From the NCBI GenBank assembly GCA_965225625.1, contig CBDDBH010000032.1, positions 310,001 to 374,000 on the forward strand: 64,000 nt of DNA. Direction: 5' to 3'. Position numbers and translations under genes: made by a program. Of the stretch, positions 16,419-25,221 are shown piece after piece. Position 1 is the stretch's first letter. Every line of letters starts with the position of its first letter. This DNA is from CBDDBH01 sp965225625. Its GTDB lineage: Bacteria; Pseudomonadota; Gammaproteobacteria; JADZEE01. Under the pieces are notes generated by a model that was not told the DNA's origin, did not search any database, and was given only the letters and a program-made list of their open reading frames with translations.

Positions 16419-17411
16419 ATGGCACGCGGCAAAAGCGCGGTACAACAAGCCTATACACCGAACCAGGAAATCATCGATCTGTGGCCCGACATCACCGGCA
16501 ACGAGGTCAATGGTTTAGGGGAAACCGAATCGGGCCGGCCACGGCCGGTTTTCTGGCGCGCCGACGGCACGATCGCCCACACCGACGCGCTGTTCTATTT
16601 CTACAATAGGGACAAGGATAACCCGCGCATCGCGGAGGCTCGAAAGTATCGCGAAGAAACGGCAGCGATCCCGGTCAGCGACATTGCCCCTGAACAAGTC
16701 GAAAAAAGCGCCGTGGATTGGACCGCTGAAATAAAACAGAAGGCAGCGGAATTAGGCGCCGACGATATCGGTATCTGCGAATACCGGGAGGAATGGACTT
16801 TTGAGGACCGGCCGGTACCGCAGGGAAAATACGCCGTCGTCATGGCCTTCGCCCACGATTATCCAGAACTGAACACAGCCCCGGACGAAAAAGCTTATAT
16901 CGAGGTCATGCGGCAATACTCACGGGCCGGCAACACTTCAAAACATGTTACTAACTGGATCCGGGAACTTGGGCATGTTGCCGCGGCGAAGACCGGACCG
17001 AACACAGAGGATGTCCTGATGATCCCTGCGGCAATCGAGGCTGGCCTGGGTGAACTGGGAAAACATGGCTCGATGATCCACCGCAAGCTGGGCGCCAACT
17101 TCCGCCTGTCGATTGTGCTGACCGATCTGCCATTGATCCCGGATACGCCGGATATTTTCGGCGGCGACGATTTCTGCACCCGTTGTCAGCTCTGCTCGTC
17201 TGCCTGCCCGCCGGAAGCCATTTCGCGCGAAAAGGTCATGGTTCGCGGCAAAATGAAGTGGTACGTCGATTTCGACAAATGCCTGCCATACTTCATCGAC
17301 AATAAGACTTGCGGCATTTGTCTGGCGGTCTGTCCCTGGTCGCGCCCGGGCATTGCCGACAACCTGGTCGTGAAAATGGCGCGCAAGCGCGATGCCGCTG
17401 CAGCAAAGTAG
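16419..17411 (+). CDS. Reductive-dehalogenase-like Fe-S protein, soluble, no Tat signal
   Basis: A 330-residue protein whose second half matches the reductive dehalogenase (RdhA) catalytic family: IPAAIEAGLGELGKHG (about 205-220), a conserved arm ending VLTDLPLIPDTPD, then two [4Fe-4S] sites made by C253, C256, C259, C263 and C298, C301, C305 (FCTRCQLCSSACP, CGICLAVCP). RdhA enzymes use cobalamin to remove halogens; related QueG reduces epoxyqueuosine. It is shorter than respiratory RdhA (about 450-500), lacks a twin-arginine leader, and no RdhB membrane anchor lies nearby. It is therefore a cytoplasmic member of unknown substrate. Ribosome site AAGGAGA precedes the ATG at 16419. Confidence 0.8.
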   Translation: MARGKSAVQQAYTPNQEIIDLWPDITGNEVNGLGETESGRPRPVFWRADGTIAHTDALFYFYNRDKDNPRIAEARKYREETAAIPVSDIAPEQVEKSAVDWTAEIKQKAAELGADDIGICEYREEWTFEDRPVPQGKYAVVMAFAHDYPELNTAPDEKAYIEVMRQYSRAGNTSKHVTNWIRELGHVAAAKTGPNTEDVLMIPAAIEAGLGELGKHGSMIHRKLGANFRLSIVLTDLPLIPDTPDIFGGDDFCTRCQLCSSACPPEAISREKVMVRGKMKWYVDFDKCLPYFIDNKTCGICLAVCPWSRPGIADNLVVKMARKRDAAAAK

Positions 17412-17726
17412 GCGATTCAGGGTCGGCCTAGCGAACGTGACTGGCCCCGAGCGCGACCACTTCGGCTCGGACTACCCCCAACAGCGAGGGGATTGCCGAA
17501 TATGCGCGCGAGCTGACGGAACTCGATGAGAAGGCGGTACGGCTCCTCATGCGCGAGCTGCTGGTCAGCGGCTGATCAGTCAGGAGGGAAACTGTATTTC
17601 TCCATAGCAAGAATACGAAATGCGTTCGCAAAGAAATTAGCCCTTGGTGGTCATCTGGTCGTCGTATTTCGATTGAGTCCGTAAGGTCCAGCAACTAACT
17701 TTATTCGAACTTGCTCGGACCGATCA
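17412..17726. other. 315-bp intergenic region with a short orphan coding-like fragment
   Basis: Between the RdhA-like gene and mnmE, which converge. On the plus strand an open frame after the TGA at 17438-17440 ends at 17575 and encodes a helix-like tail (EYARELTELDEKAVRLLMREL near its end) with no credible start. It could be the decayed 3' end of a former gene or chance. No terminator, tRNA or repeat was seen. Confidence 0.4.
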
Positions 17727-19097
17727 CTACTTTCCAATACAAAAACTGGCGAATATCTCGCCCAGCAGATCGTCGGCGGAAAAGTCGCCAGTGATCTCAG
17801 CCAGACACAGTTGTGCAAGGCGCAAGTGTTCTGCCAATAACTCGCTGGCATCGGGCGCCGTTCGCTCGCGTGCGTCAAGAAGGAAATCTCGGGCGCGCTG
17901 TAAGGCATCAAGATGGCGCGCCCGTGCGGTGAAATCGTTTTGTGCTTCATCGCCAATGCCGGCACAGCGCAGCAGAGCGGCTTCCAACAACTCGACACCC
18001 GCGCCGGTTTTGGCGGACAAATGAATTACTGGCCGATCACCCTCGGCGCTTTGTGCTGCCTGGCCGTGTAAATCTATTTTGTTGTAAACGATTATTATCT
18101 GCGCACCCAAACCCGCGAGAAAATCTATCTCACTGGCGCTCTCGCCGGAACCGAATTCGCGTAGCAGAATTACGATGTCTGCCCCATCCGCTTCGCGTTT
18201 TGTACGTCTCATGCCTTCCAACTCGATAGCATCGTCGCTTTCACGCACACCGGCGGTGTCCGTCAATTGTATGGCCAGGCCATCTAACGCCATCCTCTGT
18301 CTTATCACATCGCGAGTCGTGCCCGGGGTGCTGCTCACTATGACGCGATCCGCGCGCGCCAAGGCGTTAAAAAGGCTGGATTTACCGACATTGGGGCGCC
18401 CCGCGAGCACCACCTTGATGCCCTCGCGCAGCACAACGCCGCGCCGCGCGCCGGCCCGTAGTTCATCGAGATCCAACAGCAATCGAGAAACAACGGCCGT
18501 CGTGCTGTGTTGGTCGGCAGCGCGAAGATCTTCTTCTGGAAAATCCAACGCGCCTTCCACTTGAACACGCAGATCTATCAAGATGGCAATTAAAGCCCGC
18601 ACGCGCTTGGAGAAGCTACCCTGCAGGGAATTCATTGCCGATCGGGCTGCTTGTGCAGTTGCACTACCGATCACGTCGGCCACTGCCTCCGCTTGCGCCA
18701 AATCTATTTTGCCGTTTAAAAAAGCTCGCTCTGTAAATTCACCCGGCCGCGCACGCCGTGCGCCTAATTCAAGCACCCGTGCCAGCAGTAGGTCCATCAC
18801 CACGGTACCGCCGTGGCCATGCAGTTCCAGAACATCCTCACCGGTATACGAATTCGGTGCGGCAAAGTACAGGGCAACACCCTCATCAATGACCACAGCA
18901 TTAGCGTCGCGAAATTTTTTAAAGCTGGCCAGGCGCGGCGTTAAACCTTCGCCGAAGAGCGTGCGAATGATCGCCGGGACACGCTGCCCCGATACTCGCA
19001 CGATGCCAATGCCACCGGCTCCAGCAGGTGTGGCAATTGCAGCGACGGTGTCAACCGTATCCTGTAGCTCCTCTCGCTCGAGGCTGGGATTACCCAT
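17727..19097 (-). CDS. mnmE: tRNA modification GTPase MnmE (TrmE)
   Basis: With MnmG, installs the carboxymethylaminomethyl group on wobble U34 of several tRNAs. The 456-residue protein has the N-terminal formyl-THF-binding domain (begins TVAAIATPAGAGGIGIVRVSG), a helical domain, and an inserted G domain with GRPNVGKSSL (G1), TPGTTRD (G2), DTAG (G3) and NKID (G4). The C-terminal catalytic CIGK is present. A much longer in-frame reading starts at 19394 inside yidC; the ATG at 19097, followed by GNPSLEREELQDTVD, is preferred because it leaves 26 bp after yidC and fits family length. Confidence 0.96.
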   Translation of the reverse strand: MGNPSLEREELQDTVDTVAAIATPAGAGGIGIVRVSGQRVPAIIRTLFGEGLTPRLASFKKFRDANAVVIDEGVALYFAAPNSYTGEDVLELHGHGGTVVMDLLLARVLELGARRARPGEFTERAFLNGKIDLAQAEAVADVIGSATAQAARSAMNSLQGSFSKRVRALIAILIDLRVQVEGALDFPEEDLRAADQHSTTAVVSRLLLDLDELRAGARRGVVLREGIKVVLAGRPNVGKSSLFNALARADRVIVSSTPGTTRDVIRQRMALDGLAIQLTDTAGVRESDDAIELEGMRRTKREADGADIVILLREFGSGESASEIDFLAGLGAQIIIVYNKIDLHGQAAQSAEGDRPVIHLSAKTGAGVELLEAALLRCAGIGDEAQNDFTARARHLDALQRARDFLLDARERTAPDASELLAEHLRLAQLCLAEITGDFSADDLLGEIFASFCIGK

Positions 19098-19123
19098 CAC
19101 ACACCACCCTGCCGCGTGCGCCG

Positions 19124-20776
19124 TTACCCCCGGGTCGGCGCGGCTGCCTCGATGCGACGTGTTATGACCCATTGCTGCGAAATTGACAGAATGTTGTTGA
19201 CGACCCAATAGAGCACCAGGCCGGAAGGGAAAAAAGCAAAGAAAACCGTAAACACAAAGGGCAGCAGTTGCATAATTTTTTCTTGCATTGGATCCAGAGG
19301 CGCCGGATTGAGCTTTTGCTGCACGAACATACTCACGCCCATTATTAGTGGCAGTACGAAAAACGGATCCGGCGAAGACAGATCCTGCAGCCACAAAATA
19401 AATGACGCCTGTCGCAGCTCAACGCTTTCCAGCAGAACCCAATATAACGCCAGGAACACGGGGATCTGCACAAGAATAGGAAAACAACCGCCAAGCGGAT
19501 TTATTTTCTCTTCCTTGTATAGCTGCATCATCGCTTGATTGAGTCGCGCTTTGTCCTTGGCATAGCGCTCACGCATGGCCAACATGCGTGGCTGAACTCG
19601 ACGCATCTTAGCCATCGAGCGATAGCCCATGGCCGAGAGATGGAAAAATATTGCCTTCACCACACATGTAAGCAAGATGATCGCCCAGCCCCAATTCCGG
19701 GTAACGCTGTAGATCCGCTCAAGTAGCCAGAACAACGGTTTAGCGATAAACCATAAAATGCCGTAGTCAACGGTTAATTCGAGACCGGGCGCGATTTCTT
19801 TGAGGATTTCTTGGGTTTTAGGACCCACATAATTGTGGATTGCGAGGCTGGTCTTTGTTCCCGGCGCCACGCGCACTGGCGGCGCGTACATACCAATGGC
19901 GTAACGATCCTCACCGATGGTCTTGGAATAATAGTGATAAACGACATCGGGGTTCGGTACGATCGCCGCGACAAAATAGTGTTCAATAACCGCTGCCCAT
20001 CCGTTTTGAATATCGGCATCAATAGCCTGGTCAACCAGATCATCGCGATCAAATTTCTCGTATCGTTTTTCAGGTGTGGAAAGTGCGACGCCGGTGAACG
20101 TGTACACGAAACCGTCCCGCTTAGAATCGCCCTCGCGCTGTAGCTGGGTATACAGACGTCCAGACCAATCTGCGCTACCAGAGTTTTCGATGTCATACCG
20201 CGTCTCGATCAAATACGAGCCCCGCGTGAAGCGCAGTGTTTTAGTGATCAGCAGGCCTTCAGGAGAGCGCCATTGTAAAGGCACATCAATGGCGTCCTGT
20301 CCAGCAGTGAGCTCGTAGCTGGCGCGTTGAGCTGTGTACGGGTCGCGGTGATTCGGTGCTGCGGCATCGCTCAGGATCCCACTTTGGGAGACAAAAAAAC
20401 GATTCTCCCGTTCCGCTAATAACACTAACGGTTCGGACGGCCGATCTGCTGCAATTGGAAACATGGTTAGAGCAACTTGTGCCAACGTGCCGCCGCGCAG
20501 GCTGATCTCAGCGGTGAGCACATCAGTCTTGACCGAGACACGCTCGGCCCCCACGTTTTCCTGGGGTATCTCTACCGTCGGCGTTTGCGCAACGGGAATG
20601 TCGTTACCTTGTAGGCTCGGCACGTCCGCAGGCGCCGGGGCCGGCATATCGCCGACCGGTGGTGCCGCCGATAATTGTGGGGAGCCCTGTGGCCCATAAT
20701 CGGTTTGCCATGCCTGCCACAATAGAAAAAGCACAAAGCTCATCGACACAAACAACATCAGGCGGATGTTATCCAC
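19124..20776 (-). CDS. yidC: Membrane protein insertase YidC
   Basis: Inserts and folds inner-membrane proteins, alone or with SecYEG. With the GTG start at 20776 the protein has 550 residues and begins (M)DNIRLMLFVSMSFVLFLLWQAW, matching the E. coli N-terminal anchor; a longer ATG reading from 20851 would overlap rnpA. A large periplasmic beta-sandwich domain (about 60-330) precedes five C-terminal helices, including GCFPILVQIPVFLALYWVL with the conserved Pro pair and FPSGLVLYW. The C-terminus is short and basic. yidD, normally between rnpA and yidC, is absent: only 2 bp separate them. Confidence 0.95.
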   Translation of the reverse strand: MDNIRLMLFVSMSFVLFLLWQAWQTDYGPQGSPQLSAAPPVGDMPAPAPADVPSLQGNDIPVAQTPTVEIPQENVGAERVSVKTDVLTAEISLRGGTLAQVALTMFPIAADRPSEPLVLLAERENRFFVSQSGILSDAAAPNHRDPYTAQRASYELTAGQDAIDVPLQWRSPEGLLITKTLRFTRGSYLIETRYDIENSGSADWSGRLYTQLQREGDSKRDGFVYTFTGVALSTPEKRYEKFDRDDLVDQAIDADIQNGWAAVIEHYFVAAIVPNPDVVYHYYSKTIGEDRYAIGMYAPPVRVAPGTKTSLAIHNYVGPKTQEILKEIAPGLELTVDYGILWFIAKPLFWLLERIYSVTRNWGWAIILLTCVVKAIFFHLSAMGYRSMAKMRRVQPRMLAMRERYAKDKARLNQAMMQLYKEEKINPLGGCFPILVQIPVFLALYWVLLESVELRQASFILWLQDLSSPDPFFVLPLIMGVSMFVQQKLNPAPLDPMQEKIMQLLPFVFTVFFAFFPSGLVLYWVVNNILSISQQWVITRRIEAAAPTRG

Positions 20777-20778
20777 GA

Positions 20779-21180
20779 TCAGCCGCGCTGTCCGTGACTG
20801 GGTGGGTTCGCTTGTTTCGCGGAAGGCTCTGTTTGCGCCAGGCGTGACCACCCGAGAGCCAGTTGCTCCGCAACCGTGGCGTTGTTCAGCGCGGCGGCGG
20901 GACGGCGGGCTACCACTACTACGTCGAGCCCGTTCAAACTCGCAAACTGCCTGCGGAAACTTTCACGTATTAAGCGTTTTAGTCGATTTCGTTTGACTGC
21001 TTTAGAAACTTCTTTCTTTGCAACTGACAACCCCAGGCGCGCAGTCGTCAGACCATTGCGCGCGCCATAGAAATGAAAACTTCCGCTGCGGATCTTTACG
21101 CCGTTGCGGAATACGGTTTGGAAATCCGTGGGACTTTTAAGTGTACCCGGGTGAATTGTCCGGGCTGGGGTAGGCGCCAA
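20779..21180 (-). CDS. rnpA: Ribonuclease P protein component
   Basis: Protein cofactor of the RNase P ribozyme that trims tRNA 5' ends. The 133-residue protein contains the basic signature AVKRNRLKRLIRESFR (about 61-76) and the SVAKKEVSKA segment before it. The start is taken as TTG at 21180, 12 bp after rpmH, because no ATG exists upstream of the conserved core FQTVFRNG and the upstream frame is otherwise short; the ribosome site is weak. The C-terminal tail (SAKQANPPSHGQRG) is longer than usual and has no clear homology. It forms an operon with rpmH, yidC and mnmE. Confidence 0.92.
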   Translation of the reverse strand: MAPTPARTIHPGTLKSPTDFQTVFRNGVKIRSGSFHFYGARNGLTTARLGLSVAKKEVSKAVKRNRLKRLIRESFRRQFASLNGLDVVVVARRPAAALNNATVAEQLALGWSRLAQTEPSAKQANPPSHGQRG

Positions 21181-21192
21181 CGCCGAATTGCG

Positions 21193-21327
21193 CTAAGCGC
21201 TCAACCGCGTTCGTCCTCTAGCTCGACGCGCCCTGATTATTTTGCGTCCACTACGCGTTTTCATGCGCGCACGAAAACCGTGGCGACGCTTGCGCTTCAA
21301 TATGCTCGGCTGAAAAGTACGTTTCAT
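21193..21327 (-). CDS. rpmH: 50S ribosomal protein L34
   Basis: A 44-residue, highly basic ribosomal protein, translated from ATG at 21327: MKRTFQPSILKRKRRHG followed by FRARM, ending RTRLSA. This is the canonical bacterial L34 sequence; the gene is missed by length filters. It is the first gene of the rpmH-rnpA-yidC-mnmE operon and is divergent from dnaA, with a 196-bp intergenic region between them. Confidence 0.96.
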   Translation of the reverse strand: MKRTFQPSILKRKRRHGFRARMKTRSGRKIIRARRARGRTRLSA

Positions 21328-21523
21328 TTTCGTGCAACCTGAAATTTTTTATCGCTTCACGCCGTCAACGCTAGCGCAAAGGCGGAGAGATCGTAATGGC
21401 ACAATAGAGAAGCTGTCAATTTTTTGTTCCGCCGTTATGTGTGTAGATAACATCTTGGTTCGGGTATAGACTCGTTTGCCCAGTCCAACGCAAAATAATA
21501 ACGCCAACAACGCGAGGTAGCCG

Positions 21524-22852
21524 GTGGACAGTCCTCTATGGAGTAAGTGCCTAGAACGCCTAGAGAGTGAACTTCCTACCCAGCAGTTTAACACCTGGAT
21601 CCGCCCATTACATGCGGTAAGCGAAGCACACGATCTGCAATTGCTAGCCCCAAACCGCTTTGTGCGCGATTGGGTGCAAGAGAAATATCTCGAACAAATC
21701 GTAAACGTACTCGACACGGTGTCGAAAAACGGCTCGCCAAACGTATCGGTTTCCATTGGCAGCGGCCAGACTACAACCCCGCCCGCAACCGTCACTCAAG
21801 CGAATGTGCCGCCACGCAGAGCAACGGCACATGCAACCGGTTTAAAAGCGGATTTCACCTTTGACACCTTTGTCGAAGGCAAATCCAACCAATTAGCACG
21901 CGCGGCTTCGTTACAGGTCGCCGAAAACTCGGGAAATGCGTACAACCCGTTGTTCATCTGCGGTGGTGTGGGCTTGGGCAAAACGCATTTAATGCACGCG
22001 GTGGGTAATTTAATAACTGACGCGAAACCTGGCGCGCGCGTGGTTTACCTACATTCAGAACGTTTCGTCGCAGATATGGTTAAGGCCCTGCAGCACAATG
22101 CGATTAGTGACTTTAAACGATTCTACCGCACGGTCGACGCCCTGCTCATCGATGACATCCAGTTTTTCGCCAAAAAAGAACGGTCTCAAGAAGAATTCTT
22201 CCATACTTTCAATGCGTTACTGGAGGGCCAGCAGCAAATCGTGTTAACCTGTGACCGCTATCCCAAAGAGGTCTCTGGTGTGGAAGAACGCCTTAAATCA
22301 CGTTTAGGCTGGGGTTTGACTGTCGCTATTGAACCCCCCGAACTTGAAACACGTGTCGCGATTTTAAAGAGTAAAGCAGCTCAAGCTGGCATCGATTTAC
22401 CCGACGAGGTGGCTTTTTTCGTCGCCAAACGTTTTCGATCAAATATTAGAGAGGTTGAAGGCGCATTACACCGGGTAACCGCCAATTCTCATTTTGCCGG
22501 TAGACCAATCACACTTGAATTCGCCAAGGAGGCTCTCAAAGACCTACTCGCTCTGCAAGACAAGATGATCACGATCGATAATATCCAGAAGACGGTTGCG
22601 GAGTACTACAAGATGCGAGTGGCAGACTTGCTTTCCAAGCGGCGTAGTCGCTCAGTCGCAAGACCTCGGCAAATAGCAATGGCTTTAGCCAAGGAACTGA
22701 CGAATCATTCGCTGCCGGAAATCGGCGACGCCTTTGGCGGCAGAGACCACACTACTGTAATTCACGCCTGCCGAAGGATTGCCGATTTGCGACGTAGTGA
22801 AGTCAGAATTAATGAAGATTATGTCAATTTAGGACGAATTTTAACAACTTGA
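21524..22852 (+). CDS. dnaA: Chromosomal replication initiator DnaA
   Basis: Opens the origin as an ATP-bound filament. The 442-residue protein shows domain I (1-80: LWSKCLERLESELPTQQFNTWIRP), a short variable linker, the AAA+ domain with GGVGLGKTHL (near 147) and the Walker B ALLIDDIQFF (near 207), and domain IV with the DnaA-box-binding signature FGGRDHTTVIHACRRI near 405. Start is GTG at 21524 after GAGGTAG. The gene and dnaN that follows are more AT-rich than most of the window, as often near origins. Confidence 0.98.
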   Translation: MDSPLWSKCLERLESELPTQQFNTWIRPLHAVSEAHDLQLLAPNRFVRDWVQEKYLEQIVNVLDTVSKNGSPNVSVSIGSGQTTTPPATVTQANVPPRRATAHATGLKADFTFDTFVEGKSNQLARAASLQVAENSGNAYNPLFICGGVGLGKTHLMHAVGNLITDAKPGARVVYLHSERFVADMVKALQHNAISDFKRFYRTVDALLIDDIQFFAKKERSQEEFFHTFNALLEGQQQIVLTCDRYPKEVSGVEERLKSRLGWGLTVAIEPPELETRVAILKSKAAQAGIDLPDEVAFFVAKRFRSNIREVEGALHRVTANSHFAGRPITLEFAKEALKDLLALQDKMITIDNIQKTVAEYYKMRVADLLSKRRSRSVARPRQIAMALAKELTNHSLPEIGDAFGGRDHTTVIHACRRIADLRRSEVRINEDYVNLGRILTT

Positions 22853-23029
22853 GAACAGATCACTGGCGAACGTGAGGATAAGCCGTGGACAAAAAGCAGC
22901 CCCGTTTTGGGCACAGGTTATGCACAAAAAACACGTAGATCCAACGCCGGAACTGATCGGGTAGGTGATTGATTGCAATAAACTTATAAGTTACCCCCAG
23001 CATTCACTGCACTAACAACAACAGTAATT
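22853..23029. other. dnaA-dnaN intergenic region, candidate oriC or DnaA-binding region
   Basis: Contains one DnaA box of full consensus TTATNCACA on the plus strand (TTATGCACA, 22918-22926), a one-mismatch box on the minus strand (TTATCCTCA, 22873-22881) and a two-mismatch one (TTGTCCACG, 22884-22892), followed by an AT-rich run (about 22965-22998). In pseudomonads the origin lies in rpmH-dnaA, but that 196-bp gap shows no good DnaA box here. Box number is low for a proven origin. Confidence 0.4.
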
Positions 23030-24130
23030 ATGAAATTAAACTTAAGTATTAATGATTTATTAGGGCCCTTGCAGGCTATCCACTCCGTGGTCGAGCGACG
23101 ACAAACGTTACCTATTTTGAGTAATGTCCTGATGGTGTTCGAAAATAACACAATTGCGTTTACCACCACCGATATTGAAGTTGAGTTAATTACTGTCGTG
23201 CCTAACGAAAATAGTACTTCTGCCTCAGTTACTCTGCCTGCGCGTAAGCTGCTGGAGATCTGCCGCGCATTACCTGGCGAAGCGAAAGTAAGTCTCGATG
23301 TTGGGGAAAAGCAGACAACGGTTAGGTCGGGTCGCAGTCGGTTTACCTTAGCAACAATGCCTGCCACAGATTTCCCAAGCATTAGTGATTTTGACGCTGT
23401 CCTGGAGTTAACCTTGGATAGAGCCAGGATGGCCGCGCTGATCGAAAAAACGCAATTTGCCATGGCACACCAGGATGTCCGTTACTATCTGAATGGGCTT
23501 TTGATTGAATTTTTACCAGACAAAATCAGAGCAGTTGCGACGGATGGACATCGGCTGGCGCTATGCGAGATGGAACAAGAAACAGGTAGCACAGAGTCTC
23601 GCCAAATTATTGTACCTCGCAAGGGGGTTATTGAGCTTGCGCGTATGCTTGAGGCCGGTGACGGCGATTTAAGTCTTAGAGTTGGCGATAATCATTTGCA
23701 AGCGATGGTTGGCAAACGGCGTTTGACGACGAAATTAATTGATGGTCGTTTCCCGGATTATGAGAGAGTCTTACCATTGGGAGGTAATAAAATCGTTACT
23801 GCAAATCGGGAAGTGCTGAAACAGGGCTTTGCTCGGGCATCGATTTTGTCTAACGAAAAGTTTAGAGGTATCCGGGTAATCCTCGAGTCAGGCTTGATGA
23901 AAGCGCTTGCGCATAATCCGGATCAGGAAGAAGCTGAAGAAGAGATGGAAATTGAGTATGAGGGAGATAGTCTGGAGATTGGGTTCAATGTTTCTTACCT
24001 GCTCGATATCTTCAATAATACGAAAAGTGAATCTTTGATACTGGAGTTTGCCGATTCCAATAGCAGCTGCCTCATCAAGCCAGTAGACGATAGTGACTGT
24101 AAGTATGTAGTGATGCCTATGCGGTTGTAG
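23030..24130 (+). CDS. dnaN: DNA polymerase III sliding clamp (beta subunit)
   Basis: Homodimeric ring that tethers DNA polymerases to the template. The 366-residue protein begins MKLNLSINDLLGPLQAIHSVVERRQTLPILSNV and ends KYVVMPMRL, both diagnostic; the three-fold repeated clamp domains span the length. No Shine-Dalgarno sequence is visible before the ATG at 23030, so expression may depend on AT-rich unstructured RNA or on the dnaA transcript. recF follows after 8 bp. Confidence 0.98.
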   Translation: MKLNLSINDLLGPLQAIHSVVERRQTLPILSNVLMVFENNTIAFTTTDIEVELITVVPNENSTSASVTLPARKLLEICRALPGEAKVSLDVGEKQTTVRSGRSRFTLATMPATDFPSISDFDAVLELTLDRARMAALIEKTQFAMAHQDVRYYLNGLLIEFLPDKIRAVATDGHRLALCEMEQETGSTESRQIIVPRKGVIELARMLEAGDGDLSLRVGDNHLQAMVGKRRLTTKLIDGRFPDYERVLPLGGNKIVTANREVLKQGFARASILSNEKFRGIRVILESGLMKALAHNPDQEEAEEEMEIEYEGDSLEIGFNVSYLLDIFNNTKSESLILEFADSNSSCLIKPVDDSDCKYVVMPMRL

Positions 24131-24138
24131 TTGCGATA

Positions 24139-25221
24139 ATGCCGCTCGAGCAGGTTCAAATTCAGAATTTACGCATTCTGTCTCAGGCCGAGTTTGAACC
24201 TGCGGAACGTTTGAATTTCATCATTGGCGCAAACGCCAGTGGTAAAACTAGTATCCTGGAGGCCATTCATTTATTAAGTGTCGCTCGATCGTTCCGGACC
24301 CGGCGTGTGCGTGATTTATTGCAACGCGGGACGTCCGAAATGGTTGTGAGGGGTTCTGTGAGCAACCAATTTGGACGTTCCACCCAAATTGCCATTCAAA
24401 AGGACAAGTCAACGACGCGGTTGTCAATCGACGGCAAGCGCGTACAAAACAGTTCTGCACTGGCGGGAAGTTTTCCGCTCATCACTTTTACGCCTGACTC
24501 CCATGTGATTCTTCAGGGTGGACCGAAGGAACGGCGCCGGCTATTGGATTGGACATTGTTCCACGTGAAACGTGACTATTTGGCAAAGTGGCACGGCTAT
24601 TACCGTGCCTTGAAACAGCGTAATAGGTTACTCCAGGGAAGGATGTTGGCGGTGACTGAACTATCGGCCTGGGAAGCAGAGATGGTATGTCATGGAATGG
24701 AAATTCACGCGGAAAGGACGGCCTGTGTGGCTGCGTTAGGGGAGTTGGTGGCGGCGTACGCTGAGCGTCTTGGGCTGGGACCGGTAGAGATGGAGTATCG
24801 TGGAGGCTGGGACCTGGACTTGGAGCTCTCAGAAGCGCTTGTGCGATCGCGGCCGACGGACTTAAAAAACGGGACGAGTAGCGTCGGTCCGCATCGAGCA
24901 GATATTAGACTGATGCACAAGGGACAGTTGGCAACGCATAAGTTGTCCCGCGGACAGTCCAAGCTTTTAATAGCGGCACTATTCACAGCGCAAGCTACCC
25001 GCTTGGATGTACTGGGTTTCTTGCGCCCTACTTTGCTGATAGACGACTTTGTGGCGGAACTGGATGAGGGGTCTAAAGAGCGCTTGTGTGATCTTATCGA
25101 AGATATTGGAATGCAAACGTTTATCACGGCGACTGAGCCTGCGGTACTGCCGAAACGATGGCGGAAAGAGCGCCAGAGTATGTTTCACGTGGAACAAGGT
25201 CGGGTAACGAGTGTGGTATGA
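24139..25221 (+). CDS. recF: DNA replication and repair protein RecF
   Basis: An SMC-like ATPase that helps load RecA at gapped DNA. The 360-residue protein has Walker A GANASGKTS (30-38), the ABC signature LSRGQSKLLIAALF (near 276) and Walker B PTLLIDDFVAELD (near 300), in the order expected. It lies in the conserved dnaA-dnaN-recF-gyrB run. Two parS-like sequences fall within its coding region (24557-24572 and 25181-25196). Confidence 0.96.
   Translation: MPLEQVQIQNLRILSQAEFEPAERLNFIIGANASGKTSILEAIHLLSVARSFRTRRVRDLLQRGTSEMVVRGSVSNQFGRSTQIAIQKDKSTTRLSIDGKRVQNSSALAGSFPLITFTPDSHVILQGGPKERRRLLDWTLFHVKRDYLAKWHGYYRALKQRNRLLQGRMLAVTELSAWEAEMVCHGMEIHAERTACVAALGELVAAYAERLGLGPVEMEYRGGWDLDLELSEALVRSRPTDLKNGTSSVGPHRADIRLMHKGQLATHKLSRGQSKLLIAALFTAQATRLDVLGFLRPTLLIDDFVAELDEGSKERLCDLIEDIGMQTFITATEPAVLPKRWRKERQSMFHVEQGRVTSVV
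24557..24572. other. parS-like site 1 (in recF)
   Basis: TGTTCCACGTGAAACG matches the bacterial parS consensus TGTTTCACGTGAAACA at 14 of 16 positions, with the central CACGTG intact. parS sites near the origin bind ParB and direct segregation. Confidence 0.6.
25181..25196. other. parS-like site 2 (in recF 3' end)
   Basis: TGTTTCACGTGGAACA matches the parS consensus TGTTTCACGTGAAACA at 15 of 16 positions. It lies in the last codons of recF, about 4 kb from dnaA. Two such near-perfect sites within 640 bp are unlikely by chance. Confidence 0.75.

Noticed and set aside
20769..20777. TTATCCACG DnaA-like box at the yidC start
   Set aside because: It is explained by the GTG-GAT-AAC start codons (MDN) that are conserved in YidC.
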